64,000 nt of DNA from the NCBI RefSeq assembly GCF_000719865.1, contig NZ_JOID01000008.1, forward strand, positions 434,001 to 498,000, given 5' to 3'. Under the pieces are notes generated by a model that saw only the letters and a list, made by a program, of their open reading frames with translations, was not told the origin of the DNA and did not search any database. The translations under genes were made by a program, and so were the position numbers. Positions 24,656 to 34,720 of this stretch are shown here, in pieces. How positions within the stretch are numbered: the first letter of the stretch is position 1; every line of letters starts with the position of its first letter. Source of the stretch: Streptomyces albus subsp. albus. Its GTDB lineage: Bacteria; Actinomycetota; Actinomycetes; Streptomycetales; Streptomycetaceae.

Positions 24656-26224
24656 GTGAGCGCCCCCCGCCGGGGCCGGGACCGGAAGGCCCGCATCCTG
24701 CCCGCGCCCTCCGGGCGGCCCCGGGTCACCGGCGAACCGCCCCGGGTGGCCGTCATCGGCGGCGGCATCGCCGGGCTGGCGGCCGCCACCGGGCTCGCCG
24801 AGCGCGGCGTCCGCGTCACCCTGTACGAGCGCGAACCCGGCCTCGGCGGGCGCCTCGCCGGATGGCCCGTCGAGCTCGCCGACGGCTCGTCCGCCACCAT
24901 GAGCCGCGGGTTCCACGCGTTCTTCCGTCAGTACTACAACCTCCGGGGGCTGCTGCGGCGGGCCGACCCGAACCTCGGCATGCTCACCGGCCTGCCGGAC
25001 TATCCCCTCCAGCACAGCGGCGGGCTGCGCGACAGCTTCGCCCGCGTCCCGCGCACACCGCCGTGGAGCGCCCTCGGCTTCGCCGCCCTCAGCCCCACCT
25101 TCGGCCGGCGCGACCTCGCCCGGATGAACCCCCGCGCGGCGCTGCCCCTTCTCGACGTGCGCGTGCCGGAGGTCTACGAACGACTGGACGGCATCAGCGC
25201 CGCCGAACTGCTGTCCCGCATCCGCTTTCCCGAAGCCGCGCACCACCTCGCCTTCGAGGTGTTCTCCCGGAGCTTCTTCGCCGACCCGCGGCGGCTGTCG
25301 GCAGCCGAGATGGTGCTGATGTTCCACATCTACTTCCTCGGCTCCAGCGAGGGCCTGCTCTTCGACGTGCCGGACGAGCCGTTCCCGCAGGCGCTGTGGG
25401 AGCCGCTGGGCGCGTATCTCGCCGGGCACGGCGCCGAGCTGCGCACCGGGTGCGCGGTGGAGACCGTGGAGCCCGTGCGGCCCGGACCCGACGGCGGCTT
25501 CACCGTCACCGCGGCGGACGGGCCGCTGCGCTGCGACGCCGTGGTGCTCGCCCTCGACACCGGCGGGCTGCGCGAACTGGTCGGCCGCTCGCCCCGGTTG
25601 GGGAACGAGCACTGGCGCGAGCGGATCGCGCGGCTGCGCACCGCGCCGCCCTTCCTGGTCTCCCGGCTGTGGCTGGACGGCCCCGTGGCCGCCGACCGCC
25701 CCGGCTTCCTCGGGACGAGCGGCTACGGGCCGCTGGACAACGTCAGCGTGCTGGACCGCTGGGAGGGCGAGGCGGCGCGCTGGGCCGCCCGTACCGGCGG
25801 CTCGGTGGTCGAACTGCACGCCTACGCCGTCGATCCGGCCGCCGACCGGAGGACCGAGCAGGAACGGCTCGTCGCCGAACTGCACCGCGTCTACCCCGAG
25901 ACCGGTGACGCGAAGATCGTCGACGTACGGCACGAATGGCGCGCGGACTGCCCGCTGTTCCCGGTGGGCGGCTACCGGGACCGGCCCACGGTGCACACGC
26001 CCGACCCGGCCCTCGTGGTGGCCGGCGACCTGGTGCGCACCGGGCTCCCCGTGGCGCTGATGGAGCGCGCCGCGACATCCGGCTTCCTCGCCTCCAACGC
26101 CCTGCTGGAGCGCTGGGGTGTGCGCGGGCAGACACTGTGGACGGTGCCGCAGAAGGGACGCACGGCGCTGCTGCGGGCGCTGGCCGGCCGGCTGGGCACG
26201 GAGGCGCGGCCGGCGGGGGTCTGA
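24656..26224 (+). CDS. crtU: carotenoid desaturase/methylase (aromatic end-group synthase)
   Basis: 522-residue FAD-dependent enzyme of the CrtU family, which desaturates and methyl-shifts beta-carotene rings to aromatic end groups (isorenieratene). The dinucleotide motif VAVIGGGIAGLAAATGLAERG lies near residue 30, then MSRGFHAFFRQYYNLRGLLR, the CrtU hallmark, and a C-terminal VAGDLVRTGLPVALMERAAT. GTG 24656 is chosen because GGAGG lies eight bases upstream and MSAPRR starts the conserved part. An upstream ATG at 24560 would only add Pro/Ala/Ser. The 284 bp separating it from crtY hold no crtT-like methyltransferase gene. Confidence 0.9.
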   Translation: MSAPRRGRDRKARILPAPSGRPRVTGEPPRVAVIGGGIAGLAAATGLAERGVRVTLYEREPGLGGRLAGWPVELADGSSATMSRGFHAFFRQYYNLRGLLRRADPNLGMLTGLPDYPLQHSGGLRDSFARVPRTPPWSALGFAALSPTFGRRDLARMNPRAALPLLDVRVPEVYERLDGISAAELLSRIRFPEAAHHLAFEVFSRSFFADPRRLSAAEMVLMFHIYFLGSSEGLLFDVPDEPFPQALWEPLGAYLAGHGAELRTGCAVETVEPVRPGPDGGFTVTAADGPLRCDAVVLALDTGGLRELVGRSPRLGNEHWRERIARLRTAPPFLVSRLWLDGPVAADRPGFLGTSGYGPLDNVSVLDRWEGEAARWAARTGGSVVELHAYAVDPAADRRTEQERLVAELHRVYPETGDAKIVDVRHEWRADCPLFPVGGYRDRPTVHTPDPALVVAGDLVRTGLPVALMERAATSGFLASNALLERWGVRGQTLWTVPQKGRTALLRALAGRLGTEARPAGV

Positions 26225-26388
26225 CGCAAGGGCCGACGCCCGGGCCTGCCGGGTTCCGCCGGGAGATGTGACCGGTCAAAGGGTGTGCGGAGTAGCGGTT
26301 GTCGGCGCCCGCCGACGTTCGGCCGCTGCCGCCGTTCCTGCTGACTCCGCTGCTCCGGTGTTGGCCGGCCGGACGGTGCGCGGGGGCC

Positions 26389-26427
26389 CGGCGGCCCGCA
26401 CGGCACGTGTGCGAGTGCGGGCCGCCG
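26389..26427. terminator. bidirectional terminator between convergent crt operons
   Basis: A perfect 13-bp stem, CGGCGGCCCGCAC (26389-26401) with GTGCGGGCCGCCG (26415-26427) and a 13-base loop. It lies in the 217-bp gap where crtYU and crtEIBV converge, 14 bases from the crtV stop. Confidence 0.8.
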
Positions 26428-26441
26428 CCCGTGCGGTTCGT

Positions 26442-27506
26442 TCAGCCCGGGAAGCGGCCCGTGCTGCGGAGTTCCCAGCGGCGTTCCGCGTACGCCAGGT
26501 CGTCGCGCCACAGGCGGCCCGCCGCCGCGCGCATCAGCGGGCGGAGCAGCGGCGCCGCCGCGCGGGCCAGCGCGAAGCCCTTGCGGTCGGAGGCCGCGAC
26601 CACCGCCTCGGTCACCGCCGTGCGCGGTGGCCGTCCGGAGGCGGCGTCCGGGGCCGTCAGCGGCGTGGCGTGCGTCTCGACGACCGATCCCCGGCCCTCG
26701 CCCTCCGCGATGTGCATGACGACGGTCCGCGGTTCGGGTGCCGTGAACACCGCCCGCACCGGCACCACCGCCCGGCCCGCCACCTTGAACGACACGTCCA
26801 CGGCGAAGCCGTCCTCGCCCGCGCCCCCGTCACCGCCGTCCCCGTGCGGGGTGTCCACCACGGTGAGGTCCACGAACGAGTACGGGTGGAACCAGGCGCC
26901 GTGCCAGGGGTCGAGCCGGTTGGCCACGATGTCCTCCGGCTCGCAGCGACCGACGCCCGTGTAGACGGCCGGCAGCGCGCCCTCCGGCTCCGGCCGGACC
27001 GGCAGCACCGGCCGCTCCAGCGGTTCCTCGCCGCCGACGGCGTCGAGGCGCACCCAGACCAGCAGCCCGTCGTCGTACACCGGATACGGCTCCCAGCCGG
27101 CGAACGGGGCGCCCGTGAGGGCCAGTCCGTGCCAGTGGCAGACGAGCGTGCCGCAGCGCACCGGGCTGTCCTTCAGGGACGCGCCGAGGTGCGGGCAGGC
27201 GCCCGGTCCGGCGCGCAGCCGCCCGTCGGCGTCGCGCCAGGCGACGACCTCCGCGCCGGCGACAGTGCCGCCGAGCGGGCGGCCGGCGGTGATCGCCCGG
27301 GTGGCGCCGAGGACATACCAGTTGCCGGACGGGCGTGCCTGCGCGCGCTTCAGCGCGTCGGCGATCAGGGCCGGTTTGGCCTCGCGCCAGGTCGGCCGCT
27401 GGCGGTCCCAGGGGACGGGGTCGCGGCGCAGCCGGAGCGGAAAGCGGCCGGAACGGGACGCGGGTGCGCCCGGACGCCGCCGGTTGTCGTCCGCTGCCGC
27501 GGGCAT
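26442..27506 (-). CDS. crtV: Rieske [2Fe-2S] protein, DUF5914 type, of carotenoid operon
   Basis: 354 residues. The N-terminal part holds a Rieske centre with both halves CPH…(about 20 residues)…CHWH (CPHLGASLKDSP, then CGTLVCHWHGLAL). A DUF5914-like C-terminal domain of about 200 residues follows (PWHGAWFHPYSFVDLTVVDT). By position it is the crtV gene of the streptomycete crtEIBV operon; in S. griseus crtV was not needed for isorenieratene, so it may carry out a further oxidation of the carotenoid. The ATG overlaps the crtB stop by one base (TGATG). The symbol rests on synteny; the Rieske call is certain. Confidence 0.85.
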   Translation of the reverse strand: MPAAADDNRRRPGAPASRSGRFPLRLRRDPVPWDRQRPTWREAKPALIADALKRAQARPSGNWYVLGATRAITAGRPLGGTVAGAEVVAWRDADGRLRAGPGACPHLGASLKDSPVRCGTLVCHWHGLALTGAPFAGWEPYPVYDDGLLVWVRLDAVGGEEPLERPVLPVRPEPEGALPAVYTGVGRCEPEDIVANRLDPWHGAWFHPYSFVDLTVVDTPHGDGGDGGAGEDGFAVDVSFKVAGRAVVPVRAVFTAPEPRTVVMHIAEGEGRGSVVETHATPLTAPDAASGRPPRTAVTEAVVAASDRKGFALARAAAPLLRPLMRAAAGRLWRDDLAYAERRWELRSTGRFPG

Positions 27507-28627
27507 CAGGCCGCCTCCCCGTGGGCGCGTTCGGCGGCGACGGCCGGGCGGCCCGGCCGCGCAGTCGGCCGTCCGGGCCGCCACCCGGGCCGCCACGCGG
27601 CGGACGCGGCGGACGGGGGACGGCCGGTACGGGCCCGCACCCGGGCCGCCGCCACCCGGGCCAGCCCGTCGAGCGCCACGGCCGCCCGGCGCCGGCGCGG
27701 GACGACCGCCCGGCGGTGCAGCACGGCGTAACCGTCCTCCGCCACCGCCTCCAGAATGCCGCCGTAGAGCACGAACGCGGTCCGGATACAGGGCCGCGAG
27801 ACCGGGTCGAGCAGGGCGATGCCCGGCGCCGCCTCCCGGTACACCCCGCGGGTGAGATCGGCGGCGGCCATCAGCGCGGCCGTGACGCGCGGGTCGCGGG
27901 CACCGGTCGCGCGGCTCCACTGGAGGAGGTCGCGGTCGACACCGTGTGCGGCGAGCAGGTCGGCGGGGAGGTACACCCGGCCGCGGTCGAGGTCCTCGCC
28001 CACGTCCCGCAGGAAGTTGGTGAGCTGGAAGGCGACGCCCAGCGCGGCGGCGTGCGGCGCCGCCTCCTCGCGGGGCCCGACGGTGCCCAGGACCGGCAGC
28101 ATCTGCAGGCCGATGACCGCCGCCGAGCCGTGCATGTAGCGCCGCAGGTCGTCGTAGGTGGGGTAGTCCGTGACCTCCAGGTCGCTGCGCATCGAGTCCA
28201 TGAAGTCGGTGAGGTGACGGTGGTCGATGGCGTAGCGGTGCGCGGTATGCGCCAGAGCCCGCACCACCGGCTCGTCGCCCACGGCGTTCCGGGAGCTGTC
28301 CGGGGCGCCGTTCTCGGTGCCGTCCCGGACGCCGTCCCCGTACCGGCTGCCGTCCCGGAGCCCTGCCATGAGCCGCTCGCGCAGGCGTTCGAGTGCCAGG
28401 CCCCGTTCGCCGGGGGACGTGTCGCGCCCCAGGTCGTCCACGATGTCGTCGGCCCAGCGGGCGAAGCCGTACAGGGCGTGGACGGCGGGGCGCCGTTCGA
28501 CGGGGAGCAGCCGGGTGGCGAGGAAGTAGGTCTTGCCGTGACGGGCGTTGAGCCGCCGGCACTCGCTGTAGGCGGCGCGGAGGGCGGGGTCCGTGATGCC
28601 CGCCGCGTCCAGTTCACGTTCGGTCAT
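27506..28627 (-). CDS. crtB: phytoene synthase
   Basis: 373 residues. It condenses two geranylgeranyl diphosphates to phytoene. The first Asp-rich motif is [10 protein letters not shown] and the second [15 protein letters not shown], with [14 protein letters not shown] and [12 protein letters not shown] between. A family-typical start, [20 protein letters not shown], follows the N-terminus. The C-terminal 60 residues after LYGGILEAV are Arg/Ala-rich and not conserved. The ATG overlaps the crtI stop by four bases (ATGA), as expected within crtEIBV. Confidence 0.95.
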   Translation of the reverse strand: MTERELDAAGITDPALRAAYSECRRLNARHGKTYFLATRLLPVERRPAVHALYGFARWADDIVDDLGRDTSPGERGLALERLRERLMAGLRDGSRYGDGVRDGTENGAPDSSRNAVGDEPVVRALAHTAHRYAIDHRHLTDFMDSMRSDLEVTDYPTYDDLRRYMHGSAAVIGLQMLPVLGTVGPREEAAPHAAALGVAFQLTNFLRDVGEDLDRGRVYLPADLLAAHGVDRDLLQWSRATGARDPRVTAALMAAADLTRGVYREAAPGIALLDPVSRPCIRTAFVLYGGILEAVAEDGYAVLHRRAVVPRRRRAAVALDGLARVAAARVRARTGRPPSAASAAWRPGWRPGRPTARPGRPAVAAERAHGEAA

Positions 28628-30204
28628 ACGTGTGTGCCTTTCCTGGCGGGGCCGGGGACGCGGCCGGTGGCCGGCCGCCGCCGAGCGGGCGCCCCGGTGA
28701 CGCGGGCGGCGGCGAGCTTCCCCGAGATCAGTACGGTCGGCACCCCCACCCCCGGGGTGGTGCCGCAGCCGGCGAGCACGGCGTTCTCCGTGCCGCGGAC
28801 GAGGTTGCGCGGCCGGAACGGGCCGGTCTGCGCGAAGGTGTGCGCGGCCGAGAAGGGGGTTCCGGCGGCGTGTCCCTCGGCGGCCCAGTCGGCGGGGGTG
28901 ACCAGGCACTCCTCCTCGATCGCCGTACCGAGGCCGGTGAGGCCGCGGCGCTCCAGTTCGGTCAGCAGACCGTCCCGGTAGCGGGGCGCGAGGTCCGTCC
29001 ATTCGCGGACGCCGGGGCCGATGTCGGTGTTGGGGCAGGGCGCGAGGACGTAGTGCAGATGGCGGTCCGGGGGCGCCAGCGCCGGGTCGGTGGCGGTCGG
29101 CCGGGTGATGAGCAGGGAGGGGTCGCTCATCAGCTCGCCGGTGCGGGTCAGTTCGCGGAAGGTGCTCTTCCAGGCGGCGCCGAACGAGATGGTGTGGTGG
29201 GCCAGTCCGGGCCAGGTGCGGTCGGTGCCCGCGTGCAGGATCACCGCCGACGGGGAGTGGCGCAGGGCGACCGGGCGGCGTGGCCGGCGGCCCAGCAGCC
29301 GGTACGTCACGGGCAGGTCAGGGGTGAGGACGACGGCGTCGCAGGGGATGCGGTCCCGGTCGGTGACGACGGCGGTGATCCGCTCCCCCGAGCCGGAGCG
29401 GGAACCCGGGCCGGAGCCGGAGCGCTCCAGCTCCGTCACCTCCTCCCCGTACCGGAACTCGGCCCCGGCGTCGGCCGCCGCGTCCGCCAGTGCCTTCGGC
29501 AGGGCGTGCATGCCGCCCCGGGGGAAGTACACGCCGGCGACGGTGTCCATGTAGGCGATGACGGCGTACGCGGCGAGGGCCCGGGCCGGCGGCACCCCGG
29601 CGTACAGCGCCTGAAAGGAGAAGACCCGGCGCAGCCGCTCGTCGGAGAGGAAGGAGCCGATCCGGGCGTCGAGCCGGCCGAAGCCGCCGAGCGCGGCCAG
29701 CCGGGCCAGGTCCGGGTGGAGGAGCTGGAACGGGGAGTCGAAGTTGGCGTCGATGAAGCGGCGCATCTGCACCGCGTACAGCTTCTCCAGCCAGCCGCGC
29801 AGCCGCCGGTAGCCGGCGGCCTCGCGGGCACCGGCGAAGCGTTCGACCTCGGCCTCCATCGCCTCGGCGCCGGTGTGTACGTCGAGGACGGCCCCGTCGG
29901 CGAACCGGGCCCGGTAGGCGGGGTGCAGCGGTACGAGGTCCAGCCGGTCGCGGAGGCTGTCGCCGACGGCGGCCAGCGCGTCGTCCACCAGTTCGGGCAT
30001 GGTCAGCACGGTGGGCCCGGTGTCCATGCGGTAGCCCCCGCGGTCCAGGCGGCCGGCGCGGCCGCCGGGCAGGGTGCCGCGCTCCACGACGGTCACGCGC
30101 CGGCCCGCGCCCAGCAGATGCAGCGCGGCGGACAGTCCGGCCAGTCCGGCGCCGACGACCACCACATGGTCGGTGCGGCCCCGGACGGTTCTCGTCGGCG
30201 TCAT
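28624..30204 (-). CDS. crtI: phytoene desaturase
   Basis: 526-residue FAD-dependent CrtI-type desaturase converting phytoene to lycopene in four steps. The N-terminal Rossmann motif [21 protein letters not shown] is followed by [21 protein letters not shown]. It ends with the carotenoid-desaturase signature [21 protein letters not shown] near residue 475. Internal [12 protein letters not shown] (about 265) is a low-complexity insert. ATG 30204 overlaps the crtE stop (ATGA). Confidence 0.95.
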   Translation of the reverse strand: MTPTRTVRGRTDHVVVVGAGLAGLSAALHLLGAGRRVTVVERGTLPGGRAGRLDRGGYRMDTGPTVLTMPELVDDALAAVGDSLRDRLDLVPLHPAYRARFADGAVLDVHTGAEAMEAEVERFAGAREAAGYRRLRGWLEKLYAVQMRRFIDANFDSPFQLLHPDLARLAALGGFGRLDARIGSFLSDERLRRVFSFQALYAGVPPARALAAYAVIAYMDTVAGVYFPRGGMHALPKALADAAADAGAEFRYGEEVTELERSGSGPGSRSGSGERITAVVTDRDRIPCDAVVLTPDLPVTYRLLGRRPRRPVALRHSPSAVILHAGTDRTWPGLAHHTISFGAAWKSTFRELTRTGELMSDPSLLITRPTATDPALAPPDRHLHYVLAPCPNTDIGPGVREWTDLAPRYRDGLLTELERRGLTGLGTAIEEECLVTPADWAAEGHAAGTPFSAAHTFAQTGPFRPRNLVRGTENAVLAGCGTTPGVGVPTVLISGKLAAARVTGAPARRRPATGRVPGPARKGTHV

Positions 30205-31646
30205 CGGCGGTCTCCTTCGGCAGTGGCGGAGAGGAGCAGCGGTACGGGCAGCCCGTCCGGCGGCCCCGCGGCGGTGCGTCGGCCGGACGCGGCGGCGGCC
30301 GCGTGGTCCGGCCCCGCGCCCACGCCCGCGACGGCCGACAGCAGGGCCCGCAGACGGCGGCCCGCGACGGGCTCCACGGCGGCCCCCGCCAGATGGCGCG
30401 CGCTCTGGGCGACCAGCCGGTCGATCTTGCTCTCGGTGAGGGCGCGCGCCCCGGTCGCGGTGAGCACGGCCCGGACCCGGCGCAGGTCCTCGGCGGAGAG
30501 GCCGGGGTCGCCGAGGGCGCCGTCGAGGACGGCGAGGGCCGCGCCGTCACCGTCCGCCTCGGCGCGCGCCCGCGCCACGGCGACGAGATAGGTGGGCTTG
30601 CCCTCGCGGATGTCGTGCCCGGACGGTTTGCCCGTCCGCTCCGGATCGCCGAAGACGCCGAGCAGGTCGTCGCGGAGCTGGAAGGCGATGCCGGCGCAGC
30701 GGCCCGCCGAGCACAGGGCGCGCGTGGTGCGCTCGCCCGCGCCGGCGAGGGCCGCGCCCAGCGCGAGCGGGCGTTCGACCGAGTACAGGGCGCTCTTGAG
30801 ACAGGCGGTGCGGATCGCGCGCACCATGGAGCGCGATCCGGTGGCCTGTCCGTGCAGGTCGAGATACTGCCCGGCCACCATCTCGGTGCGCATGGCGCGC
30901 CAGATGCCGCGGACCCTGCGGCGGGTGTCCGGCGGGAGCGGTGTCTCGGCCAGGGTGTCGTCGGCCCAGGCGAGGGCCAGGTCCCCGGCGAGGATGGCCG
31001 CCGCCCGGCCGAAGGGCTCGTCCGGGCCGGCGGCCGCTCCGTACCGGGACGGCCCGGGTCCGGGCGCCGCGAGGCGGGCGGACCCGTGCCGCCCGTACTG
31101 GGCCGCCAGTTCGACGTGGACGGTGGCCCGGCCGCGGCGCAGCGGGGAATCGTCCATCACGTCGTCGTGCACCAGCGCGCAGGTCTGGATCAGCTCCAGC
31201 CCGGCGGCGACGCGCAGCGCGGACTCCGCCGCCTCCGGGTCGCGTCCGCCGCCGCAGGCGCGCAGCCCCCACCACAGGAACTGACTGCGCATCCGCTTGC
31301 CGCCGCCGAGCGTGAAGCGCATGACGCGCTCGGCGATGTCGCGGGCGAAGACGTCGTCGATCCCGGCCGCAGCCGTGACCCGTTCGCGCAGGACTCCGTC
31401 GAGTATGTGTCCGACGGCACCCGCGACATCCGCGTCCACGGTGCCCGGTTCCATGAGGTCCGCGTCCGCGGTGCTCGTTTCCACGGAGTCCGGGTACCCG
31501 GACTCGGCGCGTGAACCCCCGTCGTCGGCCGGGAGGTTGACGGCGTCCTCGAACGGCTCCCGCGGTCCGCCCGGCGGCCGGGGCGCTGCGGGCGGACCCG
31601 GATGGCGGCCGGTGGCCGGGGGCTTCTCTGCCCGTGTGCGGCGCAA
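30201..31646 (-). CDS. crtE: geranylgeranyl diphosphate synthase (polyprenyl synthetase)
   Basis: 481 residues by the start used here. It supplies C20 diphosphate for carotenoids. The first Asp-rich motif is LVHDDVMDDSPLRRGR and the second FQLRDDLLGVFGD, with GGGKRMRSQFLWW before them and GKPTYL after. A non-conserved linker (GSARLAAPGPGPSRYGAAAG) follows the first motif. I used TTG 31646 because AGAGGA lies about ten bases upstream. The first 85 residues are not conserved, so a later GTG or ATG (for example ATG 31454) could be the real start. First gene of crtEIBV, divergent from phr. Confidence 0.9.
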   Translation of the reverse strand: MRRTRAEKPPATGRHPGPPAAPRPPGGPREPFEDAVNLPADDGGSRAESGYPDSVETSTADADLMEPGTVDADVAGAVGHILDGVLRERVTAAAGIDDVFARDIAERVMRFTLGGGKRMRSQFLWWGLRACGGGRDPEAAESALRVAAGLELIQTCALVHDDVMDDSPLRRGRATVHVELAAQYGRHGSARLAAPGPGPSRYGAAAGPDEPFGRAAAILAGDLALAWADDTLAETPLPPDTRRRVRGIWRAMRTEMVAGQYLDLHGQATGSRSMVRAIRTACLKSALYSVERPLALGAALAGAGERTTRALCSAGRCAGIAFQLRDDLLGVFGDPERTGKPSGHDIREGKPTYLVAVARARAEADGDGAALAVLDGALGDPGLSAEDLRRVRAVLTATGARALTESKIDRLVAQSARHLAGAAVEPVAGRRLRALLSAVAGVGAGPDHAAAAASGRRTAAGPPDGLPVPLLLSATAEGDRR

Positions 31647-32042
31647 TTCGCACGTCCTCTCGTCGCGTCGATCGGCTGCGGTCCCATCTCATTCGGAGCG
31701 GAGGTGCCCCGCGGATGCGGCCGGGCGGGCACGTCGCCGATGTGGCTCGGAGGCGGCGCCGGACGCCGCCGTTCCAGTCGACCACGCCGGACCCGGCCGC
31801 GCCCCGCGCCACGTCCGGCGGAGGACCGTTCGGAGGACGCGCCGCCGTCCGGAAGCCGGGGCGGCGGGCCGGGGAGCGGCGCTGCGGGCACGATGGGCGG
31901 CGGGCACCGCCGGCACCGCGGACGCCGCGAAGCCCCCCCGGCACCGCCGGCGTCGCGGACACCACCGGCGCGCCGCGGCGCGCGGGGCCCGCCCGGGCCG
32001 CCGGGCCCGGACCACCAGAGCACCTCCGGCCGGAAGGGCACC
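31647..32042. other. divergent promoter region crtE / phr
   Basis: 396 bp, very GC-rich, no gene. It must hold the promoters of crtEIBV and phr, both expected targets of the light-induced sigma factor LitS. I could not identify a motif common to the two directions. Confidence 0.55.
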
Positions 32043-33416
32043 ATGACCGTCTCGGTCGTCCTGTTCACCGCCGATCTGCGGCTGCACGACCATCCGCCGC
32101 TGCGGGCGGCACTCGCCTCCGCGGACGCGGTGGTGCCGCTCTTCGTCCTCGACGACGGCATCGAAGCGGCCGGGTTCACCGCGCCCAACCGGCGGGCGTT
32201 CCTCGCGGACTGCCTGGCCGCGCTCGACGCGGGACTGCGCGACCGGGGCGGCCGGCTGGTGCTGCGCTCCGGACCGGTCGTCGAGCGGGTGTGCGAGATC
32301 GCCGCGGAGACGGGCGCGGCGGAGGTGCACACGGCGGCCGGCGCCAGCGGCTACGCCCAGCGCCGGGAGCGGCGGCTGCGCAAGGCCCTCGAAGCCGATG
32401 GGCGGCGGCTGGTCGTGCACGACGCGGTGGTCACCGTGGTCCCGCCCGGAGCGGTGACCCCGGCCGGCTCCGACCACTTCGCCGTGTTCACCCCGTACTT
32501 CCGGCGCTGGTCGGCCGAGTCCCCGCGGGCGCCCCTGGCCGCCCCGCGCGCGGTGCGCGTGCCCGACGGGCCCGGCTCGGAGCCGCTGCCCTCCCGCGCC
32601 GCCGTCACCGGCGTCTCCCCGGCCCTCGCGGCGGGCGGCGAGACCGAGGGCCGGCGGCGTGCCGCGGCCTGGCTGCGCGGCGGCATCGCGGCCTACGAGG
32701 ACCGGCACGACGACATGGCGGGCGACGCCACCTCGCGCCTCTCGCCCCACCTCCACTTCGGCACCGTCTCCGCGGCCGAACTCGCGCACCGGGCGCGCAG
32801 GACGGGCGGCCCCGGCGCCGAGGCGTTCGTACGGCAGCTGTGCTGGCGGGACTTCCACCACCAGGTGCTCGCCGCCCGGCCCGCCGCCGCGCACGCGGAC
32901 TACCGCACCCGCCACGACCGCTGGCGCACCGGGCCGGACGCCGCGGCGGACCTCGCGGCCTGGAAGGAGGGCCGCACCGGCTATCCGGTGGTCGACGCGG
33001 CGATGCGGCAGCTCGCCCACGAGGGCTGGACGCACAACCGCGGCCGGCTGCTCGCCGCGAGCTTCCTGACCAAGACCTTGTACGTCGACTGGCGCGACGG
33101 CGCCCGGCACTTCCTGGAGTGGCTGGTCGACGGGGACGTCGCCAACAACCAGCTCAACTGGCAGTGGGTCGCCGGAACGGGCACCGACACCCGGCCGCAC
33201 CGGGTACTCAACCCCGTCGCCCAGGGGCGCCGCTACGACCGCGACGGTGCCTACGTCCGCCGCTGGGTCCCCGAACTGGCGGACGTGGACCGCCGGTTCA
33301 TCCACGAACCGTGGCGGCTGCCGGAGGCGGAGCGGAGCCGGTACGGCTACCCGGAGCCGGTCATCGGCCTCGCGGAGGGCCTGGCCCGCTTCAAACGGGC
33401 CCGCGGCCGCGACTGA
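32043..33416 (+). CDS. phr: deoxyribodipyrimidine photolyase
   Basis: 457-residue DNA photolyase repairing UV cyclobutane dimers with blue light. The N-terminal photolyase domain (VSVVLFTADLRLHDHPPLRAAL) binds the antenna chromophore. The C-terminal FAD domain has EGRTGYPVVDAAMRQL, EGWTHNRGRLLAASFLTKTL, DVANNQLNWQWVAGTGTD and NPVAQGRRYD. These are class I signatures. ATG with GGAAGGG upstream. It is divergent from crtE and near litR/litS, the arrangement of light-induced photoprotection loci in Streptomyces. A cryptochrome role cannot be excluded, but the motifs favour a photolyase. Confidence 0.95.
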   Translation: MTVSVVLFTADLRLHDHPPLRAALASADAVVPLFVLDDGIEAAGFTAPNRRAFLADCLAALDAGLRDRGGRLVLRSGPVVERVCEIAAETGAAEVHTAAGASGYAQRRERRLRKALEADGRRLVVHDAVVTVVPPGAVTPAGSDHFAVFTPYFRRWSAESPRAPLAAPRAVRVPDGPGSEPLPSRAAVTGVSPALAAGGETEGRRRAAAWLRGGIAAYEDRHDDMAGDATSRLSPHLHFGTVSAAELAHRARRTGGPGAEAFVRQLCWRDFHHQVLAARPAAAHADYRTRHDRWRTGPDAAADLAAWKEGRTGYPVVDAAMRQLAHEGWTHNRGRLLAASFLTKTLYVDWRDGARHFLEWLVDGDVANNQLNWQWVAGTGTDTRPHRVLNPVAQGRRYDRDGAYVRRWVPELADVDRRFIHEPWRLPEAERSRYGYPEPVIGLAEGLARFKRARGRD

Positions 33417-33446
33417 CCGCGCGGCGGGCTCGGAAGCGCGTGTCCC

Positions 33447-34676
33447 CTACGGCTCCCGCGGCCCCGTGCGGCGCAGCCGCATGAGCGCCTCCAGCGCCTC
33501 CCGCAGCCCGAGCGGCCGCAGTGTTCCGGGAACGGCCGGCCCCGCCCAGCCCGGACCGGCGAGCAGCACCGCCGGATGGGTCCGCGCGCCCCTCACCCCC
33601 CACGCGCTGGCGGCCACGTGCCGTGCCAGCGGGCGGTTGGCGGTCGAACGGCTCTGCGACCACAGGACGACGGCCGCCGGCCCGGTGCGCCGCACCGCCG
33701 CGTCCAGTGCCTCCGCCGGCAGCGCCGGACCGAACATGCGCACGGGGACGCCCTGTTCGGCCAGACCGGCCGCCAGCGCCTCCAGCGGCAGCGCGTGCTG
33801 CTCGTCCGGCACGCAGGCCAGCAGCACGGGCGGAGACCCGGGCGGCGCGGGTGTCCCGGACGTCTCCGGCGGCGCGGGCGCGGCGGGCGGCACGCGGCGC
33901 AGGGCTGAGGAGATGTGCCAGGACAGCAGGTGCTCCACCTCGACGTAACGGTCCCCGGCCGTCTCCCACTTGCGGCCCGCCGCGCGCAGGGTCGGCACCA
34001 TCACCTCCTCCCAGGCGGTGACCAGGCCGTACTGCGCGACGGCGGACGCCAGCAACCGCTCCACGGCCGCCGCGTCCAGCCGCACGGCGGCCCGCGCCAG
34101 CCCGCGGCACTCCTGCCGTACGTCGCCCAGCGGCAGCCCGTTCCCGGAACCGGGCTGCCGTGCGGCGGCGCGCGGGGCCGGTACGGCGCACTCACCGGCC
34201 CGCGCGGCGTCCGCCGTCGCGGGCGGTGGGGCGGAACGGGTGTCCGCCGCCGCGACCGGAGGAGGCGGCACGTGGGACGGCCCACCGGGGAACGGGATGG
34301 ACGACGGGGAGAGGGAGGCGGCGGACGACGCGTGCGCTTCGGATGGCGGGGCGGCGGAGACGCCCGCCGTACCGCCGGGGCCGGAGCGGTCCGTGGCAGG
34401 GACCGGGCGGGGGACACGCGCGGCGCGGGCGGCACGGGCGGCACGGGCCGCCTCGGCCGGGGGGATGCCCGAGGCCGTGAGCCGGCACATCTCCTCCAGC
34501 ACCGCGATGTCGCGCGGCGCCCACCGGCGGTGCCGGCCGTCCGCCCGGACCTCGGGCCCGACGCCGTAACGGCGGTCCCAGGACCGCAGGGTGGCGGGGG
34601 AGACGCCGAGCCGGCGCGCCACCGCCCCGGTGGTCGTCCCCATGGCGCCGGCCGTATCCGTGCCCTTGTGTTGCAC
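33447..34676 (-). CDS. litR: LitR: MerR-type repressor with B12-binding photosensor domain
   Basis: 409 residues. The N-terminal MerR helix-turn-helix reads TTTGAVARRLGVSPATLRSW, then DGRHRRWAPRDIAVLEEMCR. A Pro/Ala linker of about 100 residues follows, then a four-helix cobalamin-capping region and a Rossmann-like B12 domain. Cobalamin contacts can be placed: Trp237, Glu248-His249 (EVEHLLSWH) and DEQH with His294, the likely lower ligand. LitR/CarH proteins bind adenosylcobalamin and repress carotenoid genes in the dark. I chose GTG 34676 (GGGGAG upstream); an upstream GTG or the later MGTTTG are alternatives. Divergent from litS. Confidence 0.88.
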   Translation of the reverse strand: MQHKGTDTAGAMGTTTGAVARRLGVSPATLRSWDRRYGVGPEVRADGRHRRWAPRDIAVLEEMCRLTASGIPPAEAARAARAARAARVPRPVPATDRSGPGGTAGVSAAPPSEAHASSAASLSPSSIPFPGGPSHVPPPPVAAADTRSAPPPATADAARAGECAVPAPRAAARQPGSGNGLPLGDVRQECRGLARAAVRLDAAAVERLLASAVAQYGLVTAWEEVMVPTLRAAGRKWETAGDRYVEVEHLLSWHISSALRRVPPAAPAPPETSGTPAPPGSPPVLLACVPDEQHALPLEALAAGLAEQGVPVRMFGPALPAEALDAAVRRTGPAAVVLWSQSRSTANRPLARHVAASAWGVRGARTHPAVLLAGPGWAGPAVPGTLRPLGLREALEALMRLRRTGPREP

Positions 34677-34703
34677 TGCGTCGCTCCCCACGCCTTCACC
34701 ATA

Positions 34704-34720
34704 CGTTGCACAAACGATGC
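34704..34720. promoter_or_regulatory. candidate LitR operator in the litR–litS intergenic region
   Basis: CGTTGCACAAACGATGC contains CGTT-N5-AACG as inverted halves. It lies 28 bp from the litR start and 157 bp from the litS start. GTTGCAC recurs at 34670-34676 over the litR start codon, and a close copy of the full motif occurs at 35725-35739. The position suits autorepression by LitR and light control of litS; binding is inferred. Confidence 0.4.

Noticed and set aside
31602..32042. N-terminal extension of the photolyase
   Set aside because: The extra 147 residues are Arg/Pro/Gly low complexity; the family N-terminus starts at ATG 32043 with a ribosome binding site.
31647..32042. Cobalamin riboswitch ahead of crtE or phr
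   Set aside because: No B12-box-like sequence; cobalamin enters this locus through the LitR protein.
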